DNA of 64,000 nucleotides from positions 169,610 to 233,609 of the forward strand of contig QAOA01008363.1 of NCBI GenBank assembly GCA_003255065.1, given 5' to 3'. A model generated the notes under the pieces. The model saw only the letters and a list, made by a program, of their open reading frames with translations, was not told the DNA's origin and did no database searches. Shown piece after piece: positions 11,442 through 22,588 of the stretch (its first letter is position 1; each line of letters starts with the position of its first letter). A program made the translations under genes and the position numbers. This DNA is from Cercis canadensis. Its lineage: Eukaryota > Streptophyta > Magnoliopsida > Fabales > Fabaceae.

Positions 11442-12011
11442 AACTGTGACCCCAAATAAGCCAAAAATGTTTGCCTTTTCCTACCTTGTGTATTATCACT
11501 AATCAGCTCTACTTTACAGGCCCTTAACGAAAACATTTTAAACTTCATTTTATCATGAAATGAAAACACGAGTGATCACCTTCATTATTCTCTTTAATCC
11601 CGCACATATTGATTTAACACAAAATGGTCTCACTCCTCAGACTCAACCAAAAGAAAAATAAGAGAAAAATTAAAATTTTTGAACACACAAATTCACACAC
11701 CTGTATAAATCATTGAATTGGAAAGAAATCAATAATACAATTTTTTAAAATTTAAATTTTTTAATTCTTTTTCTTTTAAAAAGGTTCAAGACCCCACAAG
11801 TTATGAAGGGAAGGATTTAGTTATTTAAAGGCCAAGTGTTTCTCATTCTCAGCTTGCAAGTTCCCATGTCATGGAACCATTCATGAATCCCAACAACATT
11901 TAGAAGCTCTAACATACATGCTTCATACTCCTTGTAAGTTGTAAACCTCAGCACATCAACATCTCCCACTAACATTCTGTATATATTCTAGAGATAGAGA
12001 GAGAGAGAAAA
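11442..12011 (+). promoter_or_regulatory. captured upstream and 5' leader sequence inside the Pack-MULE
   Basis: The core of the Mutator element upstream of the ATG at 12012. It has promoter-like AT-rich sequence, a TATATATTC-type TATA candidate near 11979-11987, and a GA-rich leader (GAGATAGAGAGAGAGAGA) directly before the ATG. Since the downstream ORF is a gene 5' end, this segment is best read as that gene's own promoter and leader carried along. Activity is not shown. Confidence 0.5.
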
Positions 12012-12167
12012 ATGGGAAAAGTGATGAGATGCTTCACACTCTCACTCTTGATTCTTATCTCTCTGTTTTACCCTTCAGTTTCAGACAACACAAATTCATT
12101 TCTGTTCGGGGGCTGTACCCAGCAAAAATACTCACCCGATTCCCCCTACCAGCACAGATTTATATGA
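12012..12167 (+). pseudogene. captured first-exon fragment of a PDLP-like DUF26 (Gnk2) secreted protein
   Basis: The 51-codon ORF starts with a clear signal peptide (MGKVMRCFTLSLLILISLFY, cleavage likely after PSVS) and continues into FLFGGCTQQKYSPDSPYQ, which matches the opening of the first DUF26/Gnk2 domain of plasmodesmata-located proteins: aromatic-x-GC then Q-K-Y and SPYQ. It then runs into the right inverted arm of the Mutator element and stops within 4 codons. The remainder of the domain, the second DUF26 and the membrane helix are absent. If expressed, it would give a short secreted peptide with one Cys. The identification rests on about 20 residues after the signal peptide. Confidence 0.65.
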
Positions 12168-12626
12168 CTTTGGCTTTTTTAGGGTCACACTTTAGGCAAA
12201 ATCGTGACCCCTTAAAAGCTAAAACTGTGACCCACTTCAAAGCAAAATCATGACCTCCTTTTTGTTAAACTGTGATCTCTTTCTGTAAACCGTGATTCAT
12301 ATTGCTAAAGCGTGATTGCTTTGAGAAAATCGTAACTTCATCTAAAAATTCTGTGAACAGTGATCACATGTTGAAGAAAAATTACCCTAAAACGTGATTA
12401 GTTCATACACGTTTTACACCAGCAAAAGTGTGATCCACTCTGATTCAGATATTAATAAAAAAAAAATTAAAAGTGCCCATTTTACGTAAATAGTTTTAAT
12501 AATGCTCTATTTGTGTAAATAGTTTGTTCAAATACCCCATTTATGTCAAATTGCCCTCTTTTCTGGCAATAGCAAATAAATCTATTTCTGTTAACATTTA
12601 TGATATATATATATATATATATATAT

Positions 12627-13013
12627 NNNNNNNNNNNNNNNNNNNNNNNNNNNNNNNNNNNNNNNNNNNNNNNNNNNNNNNNNNNNNNNNNNNNNNNNNN
12701 NNNNNNNNNNNNNNNNNNNNNNNNNNNNNNNNNNNNNNNNNNNNNNNNNNNNNNNNNNNNNNNNNNNNNNNNNNNNNNNNNNNNNNNNNNNNNNNNNNNN
12801 NNNNNNNNNNNNNNNNNNNNNNNNNNNNNNNNNNNNNNNNNNNNNNNNNNNNNNNNNNNNNNNNNNNNNNNNNNNNNNNNNNNNNNNNNNNNNNNNNNNN
12901 NNNNNNNNNNNNNNNNNNNNNNNNNNNNNNNNNNNNNNNNNNNNNNNNNNNNNNNNNNNNNNNNNNNNNNNNNNNNNNNNNNNNNNNNNNNNNNNNNNNN
13001 NNNNNNNNNNNNN
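12627..13013. other. assembly gap (387 N)
   Basis: A run of N preceded by a (TA)n tract (12602-12626) and followed by a T run (13014-13027). The low-complexity flanks probably caused the break. Open frames drawn across the gap are meaningless. Confidence 1.
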
Positions 13014-13940
13014 TTTTTTTTTTTTTTAGGAATAATTTCATTAGTTAGTACTACAACTTATAGACTTTATTTTTGTAGAAAAGAATAAAATATCATATTT
13101 GATATGATTATTTTAATTTTAGTCAACAAAAAAAGTAAAAAATTATGTGGGTAAAAAAATATATTTAAATTTTTGTTATTATTTATTTTTTCCACTTTGT
13201 ATGTAAAAAAATGTTTTTTTTTCATATTATTTGTTATATGTGGGTCTCACAATAAAAATAATATATAATAGCAATTTTTTCCATCCAAATTTATATAGGG
13301 TTATTTTTGAAAAAATAACATAGATTCCTAAAAAAATAGCATTTGAACTACATATGAAGAAATAAGATTCCAATGAATGAATATCCAACTTTCTCAAAAA
13401 TATTTACGGCCAACCAAATATAAATTATAACATTCTTGATAACAAGATTCCCAAGAATAATATTTTTTGGGAACAAAAAAAAAAATATGTGTAGCAAAAG
13501 TCACCTAAGAGTATGAAAATGACTAACTTGTAACTAGTATTATTCTAAAAACAATTGTTCAAAGTTTTTGCTTAAATCAAACGGTCAAAATCATGCCAGA
13601 TTGATCAATCAACGGCTGATTATAGGGTTAGAATATGAGACACATGCACCCATTAGAATTTGAGATTCAGATTTTCTCCCAATAACTAGGGACCATACAA
13701 AGCCCCTCTAAGACAATAGAATACGAGTTACATTTGTGTTTGTAAGACGTAAAAATCAAAGCCACCAGAATGTGTGGCTCCAAATGGAGAAACCATAGGC
13801 TCTAGAATTTACAGCCAAAAATCCCATCTTTGTGAAGCAAAATATAAGCCGTTAGCAACATCTATCTCAAGCTCTAAAGAAGCTAATTTGGAACCTCTTC
13901 TCTAGTTTCTTCTTCTTTTCTTTGAGAGAGAGCTCTGAAA
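13014..13940. other. AT-rich spacer and PGR5 upstream region
   Basis: 13014-13500 is AT-rich with no recognisable gene. 13540-13940 is the likely promoter and leader of PGR5; the final 50 bases are a CT-rich leader followed by GAGAGAGAGCTCTGAAA before the ATG. I could not assign a TATA box with confidence. Confidence 0.4.
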
Positions 13941-15168
13941 ATGGCTACAACTTCAATTTCTGCGACTGGGTTTAATGGATGTGTGAGTTCTTCCTTCCAT
14001 GGAGGCTGGGGAAGCTCAATCAACGGTGAAGATTATAACTTGTTGGTGAAATCAGTGCCAACACAAGTTAGCGTTGGAAAGAGAAAAGCAGTGAGATGCC
14101 AACCCATGATGAAGAACGTCAATGAAGGGAAAGGCTTGTTTGCTCCTATTGTTGTGGTTGCCAGGAATATCATTGGCAAGCGACGATTCAACCAGTTTAG
14201 AGGGAAAGCAATTGCTTTACACTCTCAGGTATGAATATGATTCAATTTTCTCAGCTAGATTTTGCAACAAATTTTTTTTGCTTTTTAGAATTTTAGATTG
14301 AAGGGTTTTGAGTTTGGTTTAATGTTAATCTCTGAGAGATACAATTTGAAAGGTGGGTATTTTGAATCTGAAAATTGAAATTTGAATATCATTTGAGTTA
14401 GGAGTTTTAATTGGGGTTGGAAATTTTGATCTTACATTAACTTTAGTTCGTGTTTAGTTTGAGATTTGTTTCATCTCTGACAGATCCTATGTGGGTAGTG
14501 GGTACTTCAATTTGAGATTTGGAAATTTGTGAGAGAAAATGGCAAAAAAAAAAAAATCTGCTATGATTAAGAAAAAAAAATTATAACTACTTCCTTTAAA
14601 GAAATTCCATTTTCTCCGCAAGCTACACAAAATTAAAATAGCGCTTAAAATGCCAACTAGAGTTGGCTACATGGTAAGAGCTGGTTCGATATAAAGAAGC
14701 CTTAGTTTAATGTCGTTGTTAATATCACGAGTATCTCCATTTTATTCAATTGGGCGTGAAACTAATCTTGTTTGAGAGTTATAGTAATTACGATTTTTCC
14801 TCTTCAAAAAATGCTCTTACTAGACCTCGAACTCTTGACTAACTACAATGCGCTCTGTCTTGGAGTTGAATTGGACAACCTAATTGTCTCTTGAATTTTT
14901 TACTTACAAATAAATGACATTTAAAATTAAAGTTTTCAAAAAATTGGATTTAGTTCAAGCAACTATTTCCAGAATTTGCAGATAGTTGGTGTTTTATGGA
15001 ATAGAGCTAAAGCATGCAGTATATTTCTTTACTAATAAGGTTGATTTGTTATGTTTATATTAGGTAATTACGGAATTCTGCAAATCAATAGGAGCAGATG
15101 CAAAACAGAGACAAGGGCTGATTAGGTTGGCCAAGAAGAATGGAGAAAGGCTTGGATTTCTTGCTTGA
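13941..15168 (+). CDS. PGR5: PGR5, chloroplast protein of cyclic electron flow around photosystem I
   Basis: Two exons: 13941-14228 (96 codons, ends CTCTCAG|GTATG) and 15064-15168 (TTAG|GTAATT to TGA), giving 130 aa, the normal PGR5 length. The N-terminal 55-60 residues are a Ser/Thr-rich chloroplast transit peptide (MATTSISATGFNGC). The mature part has the near-invariant blocks MMKNVNEGKGLFAP, RFNQFRGKAIALHSQ, and VITEFCKSIGADAKQRQ then ERLGFLA at the end. In plants PGR5 is a small thylakoid-associated stromal protein that works with PGRL1 in antimycin-sensitive cyclic electron transport and protects PSI in fluctuating light. A second copy of exon 2 (15313-15417) follows a single N and is probably an assembly artefact. 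Confidence 0.96.
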
Positions 15169-15209
15169 TAGCTTCACATGTATTGCTCATTTTGTAATCA
15201 ATCATATAN

Positions 15210-15458
15210 AACTACTTCCAGAATTTGCAGATAGTTGGTGTTTTATGGAATAGAGCTAAAGCATGCGGTATATTTCTTTACTAATAAGGTTGATTTGTTA
15301 TGTTTATATTAGGTAATTACGGAATTCTGCAAATCAATAGGAGCAGATGCAAAACAGAGACAAGGGCTGATTAGGTTGGCCAAGAAGAATGGAGAAAGGC
15401 TTGGATTTCTTGCTTGATAGCTTCACATGTATTGCTCATTTTGTAATCAATCATATAT
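15210..15458 (+). repeat. second copy of the PGR5 exon 2 region after a single N (15209)
   Basis: The block from 14961 to 15208 (intron end, exon 2, 3' flank) recurs from 15210 onward with very few changes, for example AGCATGCAGT versus AGCATGCGGT. The first copy stops in the middle of the 3' flank at the N, while the second continues into unique sequence. This is what two overlapping contig ends joined without merging look like. Exon 2 copy: 15313-15417. Confidence 0.85.
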
Positions 15459-16391
15459 AATTGGAGAAAGTTGAAAATGGAAAGTTTATAGTCCATTCCT
15501 TCATGGATTGGCCTCATCTTAGAATGTAAAAATAGGCACTCATCTCAGCTTATGGATTTTTCATTCTTCTGTAGTAACTGGTATTTTGTTCTTTACATAA
15601 GTGAAAGTAGGACTAGGGAGCCTGTTTGTCGATTGTGAATGTAATACAAAGAAATGGTGATATTTATCTCACTTTTGAGAAATATTACTCGAATCTTTGA
15701 AAGTTTAAAAAGTCGATCACAGAAAACCAAGCGGAAGTGAGGCTATGGATGTGTTTTCTTCGACTTCATCATTCTATGATTTGACTTCTATCATTTAACA
15801 AATTGGTGATTTATTTTGGTACATGATAACTTTCCAGATTACTTCAAAAATGTAAAACCAATCAGTTAGCTTTGTCAATTTCATAAGTTTCAACTTAATT
15901 AAAATCAAATTTTAATTTCCAAAAACTAAAAATCTGCTCTCTTTTCTGTTTCTCTTCACACCCCGTTTTCCTTCCAAAATACCCCAAACTGAGATAGTTC
16001 TTGTGAATTTAAACATAGGGTCATATACTCAAAAGAACGAGTAATATTCAATTTTTAAACCACTCATGATTGAATAAGCAATGTGTATCAGATTCACTAA
16101 GTAGCAGTCCACATACTGAATAATTTTTCAAGTTATTACACAACAGAGGCAATGAACAAGAGAAACAGTAATGAACTCTAATGGAAAATTTGCCATATTA
16201 CTTCAAAAATGAAAATAGAGTATCATTGTATTAAATCCAAAAGGGGAACGGCAAGGGAAGAGAAAGAACTTCTCAACCAAAAACCTAGGCTGTTCTAGTA
16301 AACAACAGACAATATGTTGAAAGATCAATAGAATCCATCTGCCATTTGTCGGTGATGCCGGCATATACACCAGAAGATGCTCCAGCATTGT
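15459..16391. other. convergent spacer between PGR5 and eIF(iso)4E
   Basis: Holds the 3' flanks of two genes pointing towards each other. No additional gene or recognisable element. The last 200 bases are probably 3' UTR of the minus-strand gene. Confidence 0.5.
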
Positions 16392-19300
16392 TTACACATT
16401 GTATCGACCCTTTGCTGATCTGTTTCTTGAATCATCCTGTAACAACTAGAAAAGTGAGAATCACAGAGATATTACATATTAGATGATTAAAGTAAACTAG
16501 TAGAAGTTTACATGAAAGCTATAGAAGATCTTGTCATTAACGTCAATAATCTCTTTCCACTTCCTCCCAATGCTACTCTGCAAAGTTAAAAAGCTCACAT
16601 CAAACATCATGCCACTAATATCAGATGACTAAGTTATATACAAAAAGAAAAGAATATGTTATAACATCACTTGACTTTTTGGCAAGGAATGTTACAATTG
16701 GTCAGAGCCATTACAAATCTACAAATTGATGAAACTTCAGTGGAGTGGCACACCAAAGGTGAGACACAGAACCAAATTATATTGAAAAAAGAAATGTTTA
16801 GTGATAAAAGTATTTTAGATTTATGCATAAAATATGTAAAGAGACATCCCCTATGGTGCAAGACAGCAGTCACAGCACAGACCCTGGATAAACTAGAGAG
16901 CCTGACAAAAGAATTCACTGCTTATAGTCTCCAACACATTATAACAAGATAAAATACGAAGTTAAATGGAACTTGCATGGAGACACAAATATTGATAGCA
17001 GTAAAGTAGGATAATCCTATTACAAATAACACAAGTAGGTCAAACTTAAATAGTTAAATCTAATTCATTTTGATAGAAAGAGATTCACCTATTTCCAATG
17101 CAATAGCATGTCTTTGCTAAAGTTGTGGACTATTTGAGAAGGGATCTGGTGTATATTTCTAAAAGCATCAAGCAAATCAAAGACCAGTTACAACAATAAC
17201 CACTATCATGCCCTTCCTATAATTCGCCAACATCATATAAACAACTCAGAACTACCATTATCACCACCCACCATAGATGTCACCCGGACCACAGTTATTC
17301 ATGTTACATAACTTCAGTACCACAACTGTCACAATAAGCATGAGTGTAGTAATCAACGCACATGCCACAAGCAGCCACTATTTTATGAAGCATCACCAAA
17401 GTAAACATCTTAATTTGATCTCTAGCTACTAGCTCTGCAGCTATAACTGCATAGGTTTTGCTAGCTAAAGTTTACCAACCAGATCCAGCCAATAAGTCAA
17501 AGAATATCATAGGAGTCATAAAATTTTGAGTCAGTTTCAGTTAACTGATAATTGATATAAATTAGATAGGGAGACATAAATGATGAAATTGAATTCTTCA
17601 AGATCTTATTTTCCCTTTATCTCATTGTGGAACTTCAGTTTAGACAATGTCCTAAAGAAGCAAAAGAATTGCTGTGATTTTTCACAAAATGAACATATTG
17701 CCTACAGCATGTATCAATTTAGGAAGCGTTAAGAATGTGTCTCATCACATTTCGCATTTTTAGTCACCCTTGTATTTTCTTTTATAACCTCAGACCCATC
17801 GTGGTATTAAAAACAAAGTAAAACTAACATTTTTACACTTCTTAACAAAATGGGTAAAAAGTGGTCCAAAGAATAAAGCGTGGTTAAAAAGTGGTTCCTT
17901 GCATTATTTTCTTCCAATATATACTCCTAGTGTTGTTGATATACTCACTGCTTGTTTTTAAACGCAATGGACACGTAAAAAGTGGTTTCACGTGTTCCCA
18001 GGCACATCCAGTGCCTTTGAACGGACAAAACTTGGTTTGATCCAAACAAGCACTCGGCTCTATTGAGAAACCTTAATTTCAACTTTCACCCAATTTCAAA
18101 TACTATACTGGGTTGAAGACCCCAAAACAAAATACTATATAGGCTCTTAGTGTCAAGATAATTTTAGGATAACACATGTCAAATTTAATATGCCCAATGT
18201 CACAGGAGGCCAAAGTATAATTTCCCTTCTTTTTCTTTGTTGTACAGATTCTAAAATAAGGACCCATAGTGACTTGGAACACCAAAGAGAAGTTATTCCA
18301 GATATAAGCCATAATTTGATAGTTATCTCAAAAAGAAATGAATCATTCTTTCAGTCTCCCAGATAAAATCAATCAGAAGCCAGATATTCTTCCTGCCCAT
18401 GATCTATATTCTCTATTAGTCTCACTATCAAATCTAATTATATATAACACTATCCCCATCAACAAATATACTATAGCCAGATGTTTTACGGTAGAGGACT
18501 GCTAGCGACAGTTTTTATTTTTATTTTGGGGGGGAGGATTATGAACGGATGTTTCTTCTTTCAGAAAATGAATATGCACATCCTACTTGAGCAAACAATA
18601 CATCAGTTTGGTAGCAAGATGTGAGAAAGTAAGTGTGATTTGTAATTTAAATATTTGAAGCATTTCAAAGAAGAATTTGTCATCCCATTGGATCTCGATG
18701 CTGAAAGACTTTCAAAGGACACACAAATTCACATTTAGAGGGTTTGGATTTCTTTCAAATATTATACCATGACAACTAGATCATGAAAGCATCATGGATG
18801 GGATCCAAGTCTCGGGTGATTCAAAGATAGAGGATGAAAACACTATGCCCAATCACATTTTCTATTTGCTGTTCCAAGGCTTTCACATGAATGCCATCAT
18901 CTTGTAGTGCAATAGGAAAAAACATAATCAAAGTCATAATCATTATTTATAAGCATATCACACCTGGAGAGCCTCATTTGTTGCTGTCCTCGTCCATAAT
19001 GAAATCTTGTCCTGCCTCTGGCGCACACTTGCCACCACACCACATATCTCATCGGCCTCATCAAATTGCTCTCCAATCAAAGCCATCAACTATTCCATGG
19101 GAAGCAAAAAATTAGGAACAACTAGAAATGACAGATGTTTATATATTTTGAAAAGAGGAGAACAAAATGGTCGAGTGTATTATTACAGTTTCAAGCCACA
19201 TGGTATCAAGGTTAGTCTTTCTGCTGCTGGTGACAGTCCACTTTCCTCCATTGGCACATTCAGGATCTTCCCATTTTGGTTCAACCCCAGCTTTAAACAA

Positions 19301-19969
19301 GTGGAAATCAGCATTGGCAGGCAATTTGCTGGGCTTGAACAACTGATCATACAAACTAGAGGAAGATTTCATGTCACAAATCATGAAATTTCAGCCAATC
19401 TAATACCAAATCTGATTGTATAAGTAAAACAATGAAACAAAAAAAAAAAAAAAAAAAANAAAAAAAAAAAAAAACCATAAAAGCTCATAGTATTATCAAG
19501 CCCATGTTCTATCTATGGAAACTTTTCACACAACATCAGAAAATGTATAAGATTTAGAACAAAGGGTCTCTCTCCCTGCAAGACAACCTCCGAAGATCTA
19601 TATAACCTTTATCAAATTTTCCGCTAATCACCCTCTAATTTCTCATAATTCAAACACAAGATTGTAAATTTCAATCCAACTAAACACCCACCAACCAAAA
19701 TCTCCTATGAATCAAGAGGGAGGGGTAAAAAACCCATAAAGCAAAACTTACCACCAGAACTCCTCGACGGTTTCAAAGGTGTAAATTTTGCGAAGAGAGG
19801 TTCCCCAAGCAGTACCTTGCTTAGGTTTTGATTGATAATCGAACCAAAAGGCCCACTTTCTCTCGAGTTTGTGTTTGGATACTGCCTCCACCGGCGGCGC
19901 CGCCGCTTCCTCTATCGGTGCAGGTGCAGGTTTAGCTCCAGTTCCTTCAACAAGTGCTTCGCTCGCCAT
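16392..19969 (-). CDS. eIF(iso)4E: translation initiation factor eIF(iso)4E (mRNA cap-binding protein p28)
   Basis: Five coding exons on the minus strand: 19752-19969, 19187-19355, 18964-19089, 16512-16577, 16392-16436; 624 bases, 207 aa plus stop, all junctions GT-AG and in phase. The N-terminus is Ala/Pro-rich and disordered. The core has [19 protein letters not shown], cap-stacking Trp at positions 55 (QGTAWG) and 101 (VEPKWEDPE), [26 protein letters not shown] and [16 protein letters not shown], ending KGRYNV. With eIF(iso)4G it forms the plant-specific eIF(iso)4F complex that recruits mRNA to the 40S ribosome. In many crops natural variants of this gene give recessive resistance to potyviruses, which use it through VPg. 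Intron 3 is long (about 2.4 kb). Confidence 0.96.
16578..18963 (-). other. long intron 3 of eIF(iso)4E
   Basis: A 2.4-kb intron with AT-rich unique sequence. Around 17740-18010 there are repeated AAAAAGTGG motifs (for example 17856-17862, 17885-17892) suggesting an old repeat, but no ends or target duplication could be defined. No internal gene seen. Confidence 0.45.
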
Positions 19970-20237
19970 TTTTCTCTCTCGCCTCCAAGGAACACACGAG
20001 CTCTCCGTTAGCGTTGCGGCTATGCAAGAATATTGGTTTTTCTTTTTTCGCTATTAAATAATGTTTTTCTTTTTTTGCTAATGAGCTATTAAACAAAGTT
20101 GGGTATTTTGTTCATTGGAGTTGGATACTTGTGTTGTGGGCTTTATTTTATGGGAGATTCGGACATGGCACTTGGGTTGGGTTGGACTCATATACTTGAA
20201 AAAAAGAAATAAATGTTTAACAAAATCATTGGACCCT

Positions 20238-20777
20238 GATTGATCCAAATATTATAATTTTATAATTTATATACATATTTATAATAATTTTAAATTTATT
20301 TATCTTAATATTATATTTTTAAATAATAAAAAACTTAAAAAAAAAAATTCTACAAAGCGGGCCTCACCAAACATGATGGTGGGCCCACGACATGTCCACA
20401 TGGAACACACTAATAAGCCTAGGGTGTGTCCAATTTATCACTAAAGGGTGGAAGCTTTTGTCATGTTCCCTTGATTCGGTGCCTACTAGAGTGTGAACTT
20501 TGTCTTCCAAGCTTGATCTGAAACCAGCAAAAGACCCCTCTGTAGCCAGTGTGGATTGAGATGAGTTAATTCTAGATGCCAATTCTTGTAGCTTTTTCTC
20601 CAACAGTGTACACACCCTAGGCCTGTTGGCGTGTTCCATGTGGACACGTCGTGGGCTCACCGGTGTGTCCAGTGGGTTTGCTCTGCAATTTTTTTTAAAG
20701 TTTTTTTATTTTTTTAAAAAGTGTAATATTAAGATAAATAAGTAATTGTAAAACTGTAATATTAGGGTCAATCAACC
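20238..20777. mobile_element. inverted-repeat DNA element with a coding-like core
   Basis: Two arms pair: outer parts GATTGATCCAAATATTAT (about 20238) against the complement of ATATTAGGGTCAATC (about 20760-20775), a middle TTATCTTAATATTA block on each side, and GC-richer inner parts around CCACATGGAACACAC (20398-20412) and GTGTTCCATGTGG (20632-20644), continuing to the CCTAGG motif (20418-20423 and 20617-20622). The core between the arms, about 20430-20610, has an open minus-strand frame of normal protein composition. No certain target duplication was found, so the superfamily is open (Mutator-like favoured by the long arms). Confidence 0.6.
20430..20610 (-). pseudogene. coding-like fragment of unknown origin between the inverted arms
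   Basis: The minus-strand frame through this core reads LLEKKLQELASRINSSQSTL, then EGSFAGFRSSLEDKVH. It is rich in Glu, Lys, Ser and Leu with a heptad-like spacing, as in a helical region of a host protein. It has better codon-like composition than the surrounding AT-rich DNA. I do not recognise the parent gene. It may be an exon captured by the element; it could also be chance. Confidence 0.35.
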
Positions 20778-22588
20778 GATGAAATCTTCTACTGTTTCTT
20801 GAGGAGAAATAAGGTAAGTGTCATATACTGTTTCTTAATAGGAATTACGAGAAAATGTTAGGGCATTGCTATAAAAAGGTGTCTTATGTCATGATAAGTT
20901 GGGTTTAAGTGGGTGGGTCAATAAATTTAAGGAGTTATTATTTTTATACTTTAATTTGTTAATGTCACTCTCTTTAATGTTTAGGTATGATATAGATTAA
21001 ATTACTCTCATTCAAAAATAAAAATAAAATTTGAAATTGATTAATCATATATTATATTTCTAATTAAAAAATAAAGTTACAATTAATAAGAGTTAAAAAG
21101 AATATTATGATTACTCAAATTTAAAAAAAAAATTATTTTTAAATGAGGATCATTTAGTCTACATCATATTTAGAGATCAAAGATTATATAATGTTAACAA
21201 ACTAAGGTATGAAAATAATAACTCTTTAAATTTAACCATGAGCTCATTTTTTTTTCTCTCGATAGAAAAAAACTTAGATATACTTTTTTTTATGTGATTT
21301 GCCAAAAATTATAATTTGGTTTCTCATTTTTCAAATTCAACAATGAAATGAAATGTTTGGATTAGATTATGAGTAGAATTGGATTGCGGAGAATTGAGTT
21401 TGAAATCATTGTTTTTGGTAGAATGGTTATGTTTGAATAAGTTATTTAAAATTGAGCCCATATAAACTTCTTCTAATGCTTAGACTTTCCTACACCTCTT
21501 ATAACTAAAGAGGTGTATATCTATCATTTTCCTTTATCATTTTTCATGTAAATCCTTTCTCAGTTGAAATTGTAATAGAAAAATGACCTTGATGTGATGT
21601 GGTATATAAAATTTGAGTTGGATAAAAAAAATAATAATTTAAGTGAATTAAATTAAATTCTCATGTTACTATATATATAAAAGTGTAACAATATGAAGGG
21701 GATTAATGTTTTTTTTTAGTCCACCAGAAATTATCCAATAAAAAATATCTATTCTCTACCATCACCTCGATCTCAACAAAATTAAACACAAGACCTTTGC
21801 ATAAAATTTTGAGACAATTTATTATTAGACTACANACAAGACCTTTGAATAAAATTTTGAGACAATTTATTATTAGACTACACAAATTACTAAGAATTAT
21901 TAATTATAGGTAGGTGAGTTAGAAAAAAAAAAAAAAANGGAAACTTAAGATTCTAATATGTCATTCGTTAACCAATAATTATAGTATACTAATTAGTGTT
22001 CATTTTATGTTAGAGTAATTTTAAAAACAATTAATTTTTTTTTTCAGTCTCTTATGATCTATAATTTTATTTTTAATTCATTGTCTCTAAAATTTTAGTG
22101 CTCAAAGTGCATTATTTTATTNTGCTCAAAGTGTATTATTTTATTTACTTGTATATATTACATTTTTTTTGTAATTATATAACAATAAATAAATTTAAAC
22201 GTAAACCTTTTACATACTATTCATATGAACACAGTTAATGGCTTCGCACACTACGTTTGAAATACAAACCTCACGAAGTTAATTAGAAGTCAAAATTCAG
22301 GAGACCAGAGAGGCCACATGTTAAGACTTTAAAAGAGAGAAGAGATATATAGTAAGGACAGGTAAGTGAATGAACAAAACTTTAAGACATGCACCACCTC
22401 CCATTTTGACACAACAGCCACATCAAAATTGGGCATGTATGCCACGTAAATCATGCACCTTTTTTGCTGGCTCTTGCATTTGTTTCCACTTCAAAAGCTC
22501 TTTTCTATGTAAATAAGTAACTGCTACTTGATACTTCTCTTCTACAGAAGAAACCAAGAGAGCTAGTGAAAGAGAGAGAGAGAGAGAT
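20778..22588. other. AT-rich spacer and caleosin upstream region
   Basis: Mostly AT-rich sequence with three single-N joints: 21835 and 22122 each separate duplicated stretches of 30-50 bases, and 21938 lies at the end of an A run. The last 350 bases are the probable caleosin promoter: it has an ACGT core in GCCACGTAA (22441-22449), the type of site bound by ABA-responsive bZIP factors, and a GA-rich leader (22570-22587). ABA control is an inference from the gene family and this single motif. Confidence 0.4.

Larger units (their letters stand above)
11060..12555. mobile_element. non-autonomous Mutator-like element (Pack-MULE) with captured PDLP-like gene start
   Basis: Two long inverted arms, 11060-11441 and 12168-12555, pair along their length; both tips read GGCAATTTGACA or GGGCAATTTGACA followed by AAATGGGGTATTT. 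Each side is flanked by the identical 9-base sequence CTCTTTTCT (11051-11059 and 12556-12564), the target duplication length of Mutator elements. There is no transposase. The 726-base core (11442-12167) is not repeat-like: it ends with a leader and a signal-peptide ORF resembling a plasmodesmata-located protein. The arms contain repeated GTCACGGTTTTG-like subrepeats. Arm divergence of several percent suggests moderate age. The right target duplication is followed by GGCAAT, matching the arm tip, probably by chance. Confidence 0.9.

Noticed and set aside
12524-13088. Long open frames on both strands across 12627-13013
   Set aside because: They exist only because the N gap contains no stops; flanks are TA and T runs.
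15313-15417. Second PGR5 exon 2 as an alternative terminal exon
   Set aside because: Same sequence and same 3' flank on both sides of a single N; overlap artefact is simpler.
17740-18010. Repeated AAAAAGTGG motifs in eIF(iso)4E intron 3 as a defined MITE
   Set aside because: No matching ends or target duplication could be identified.
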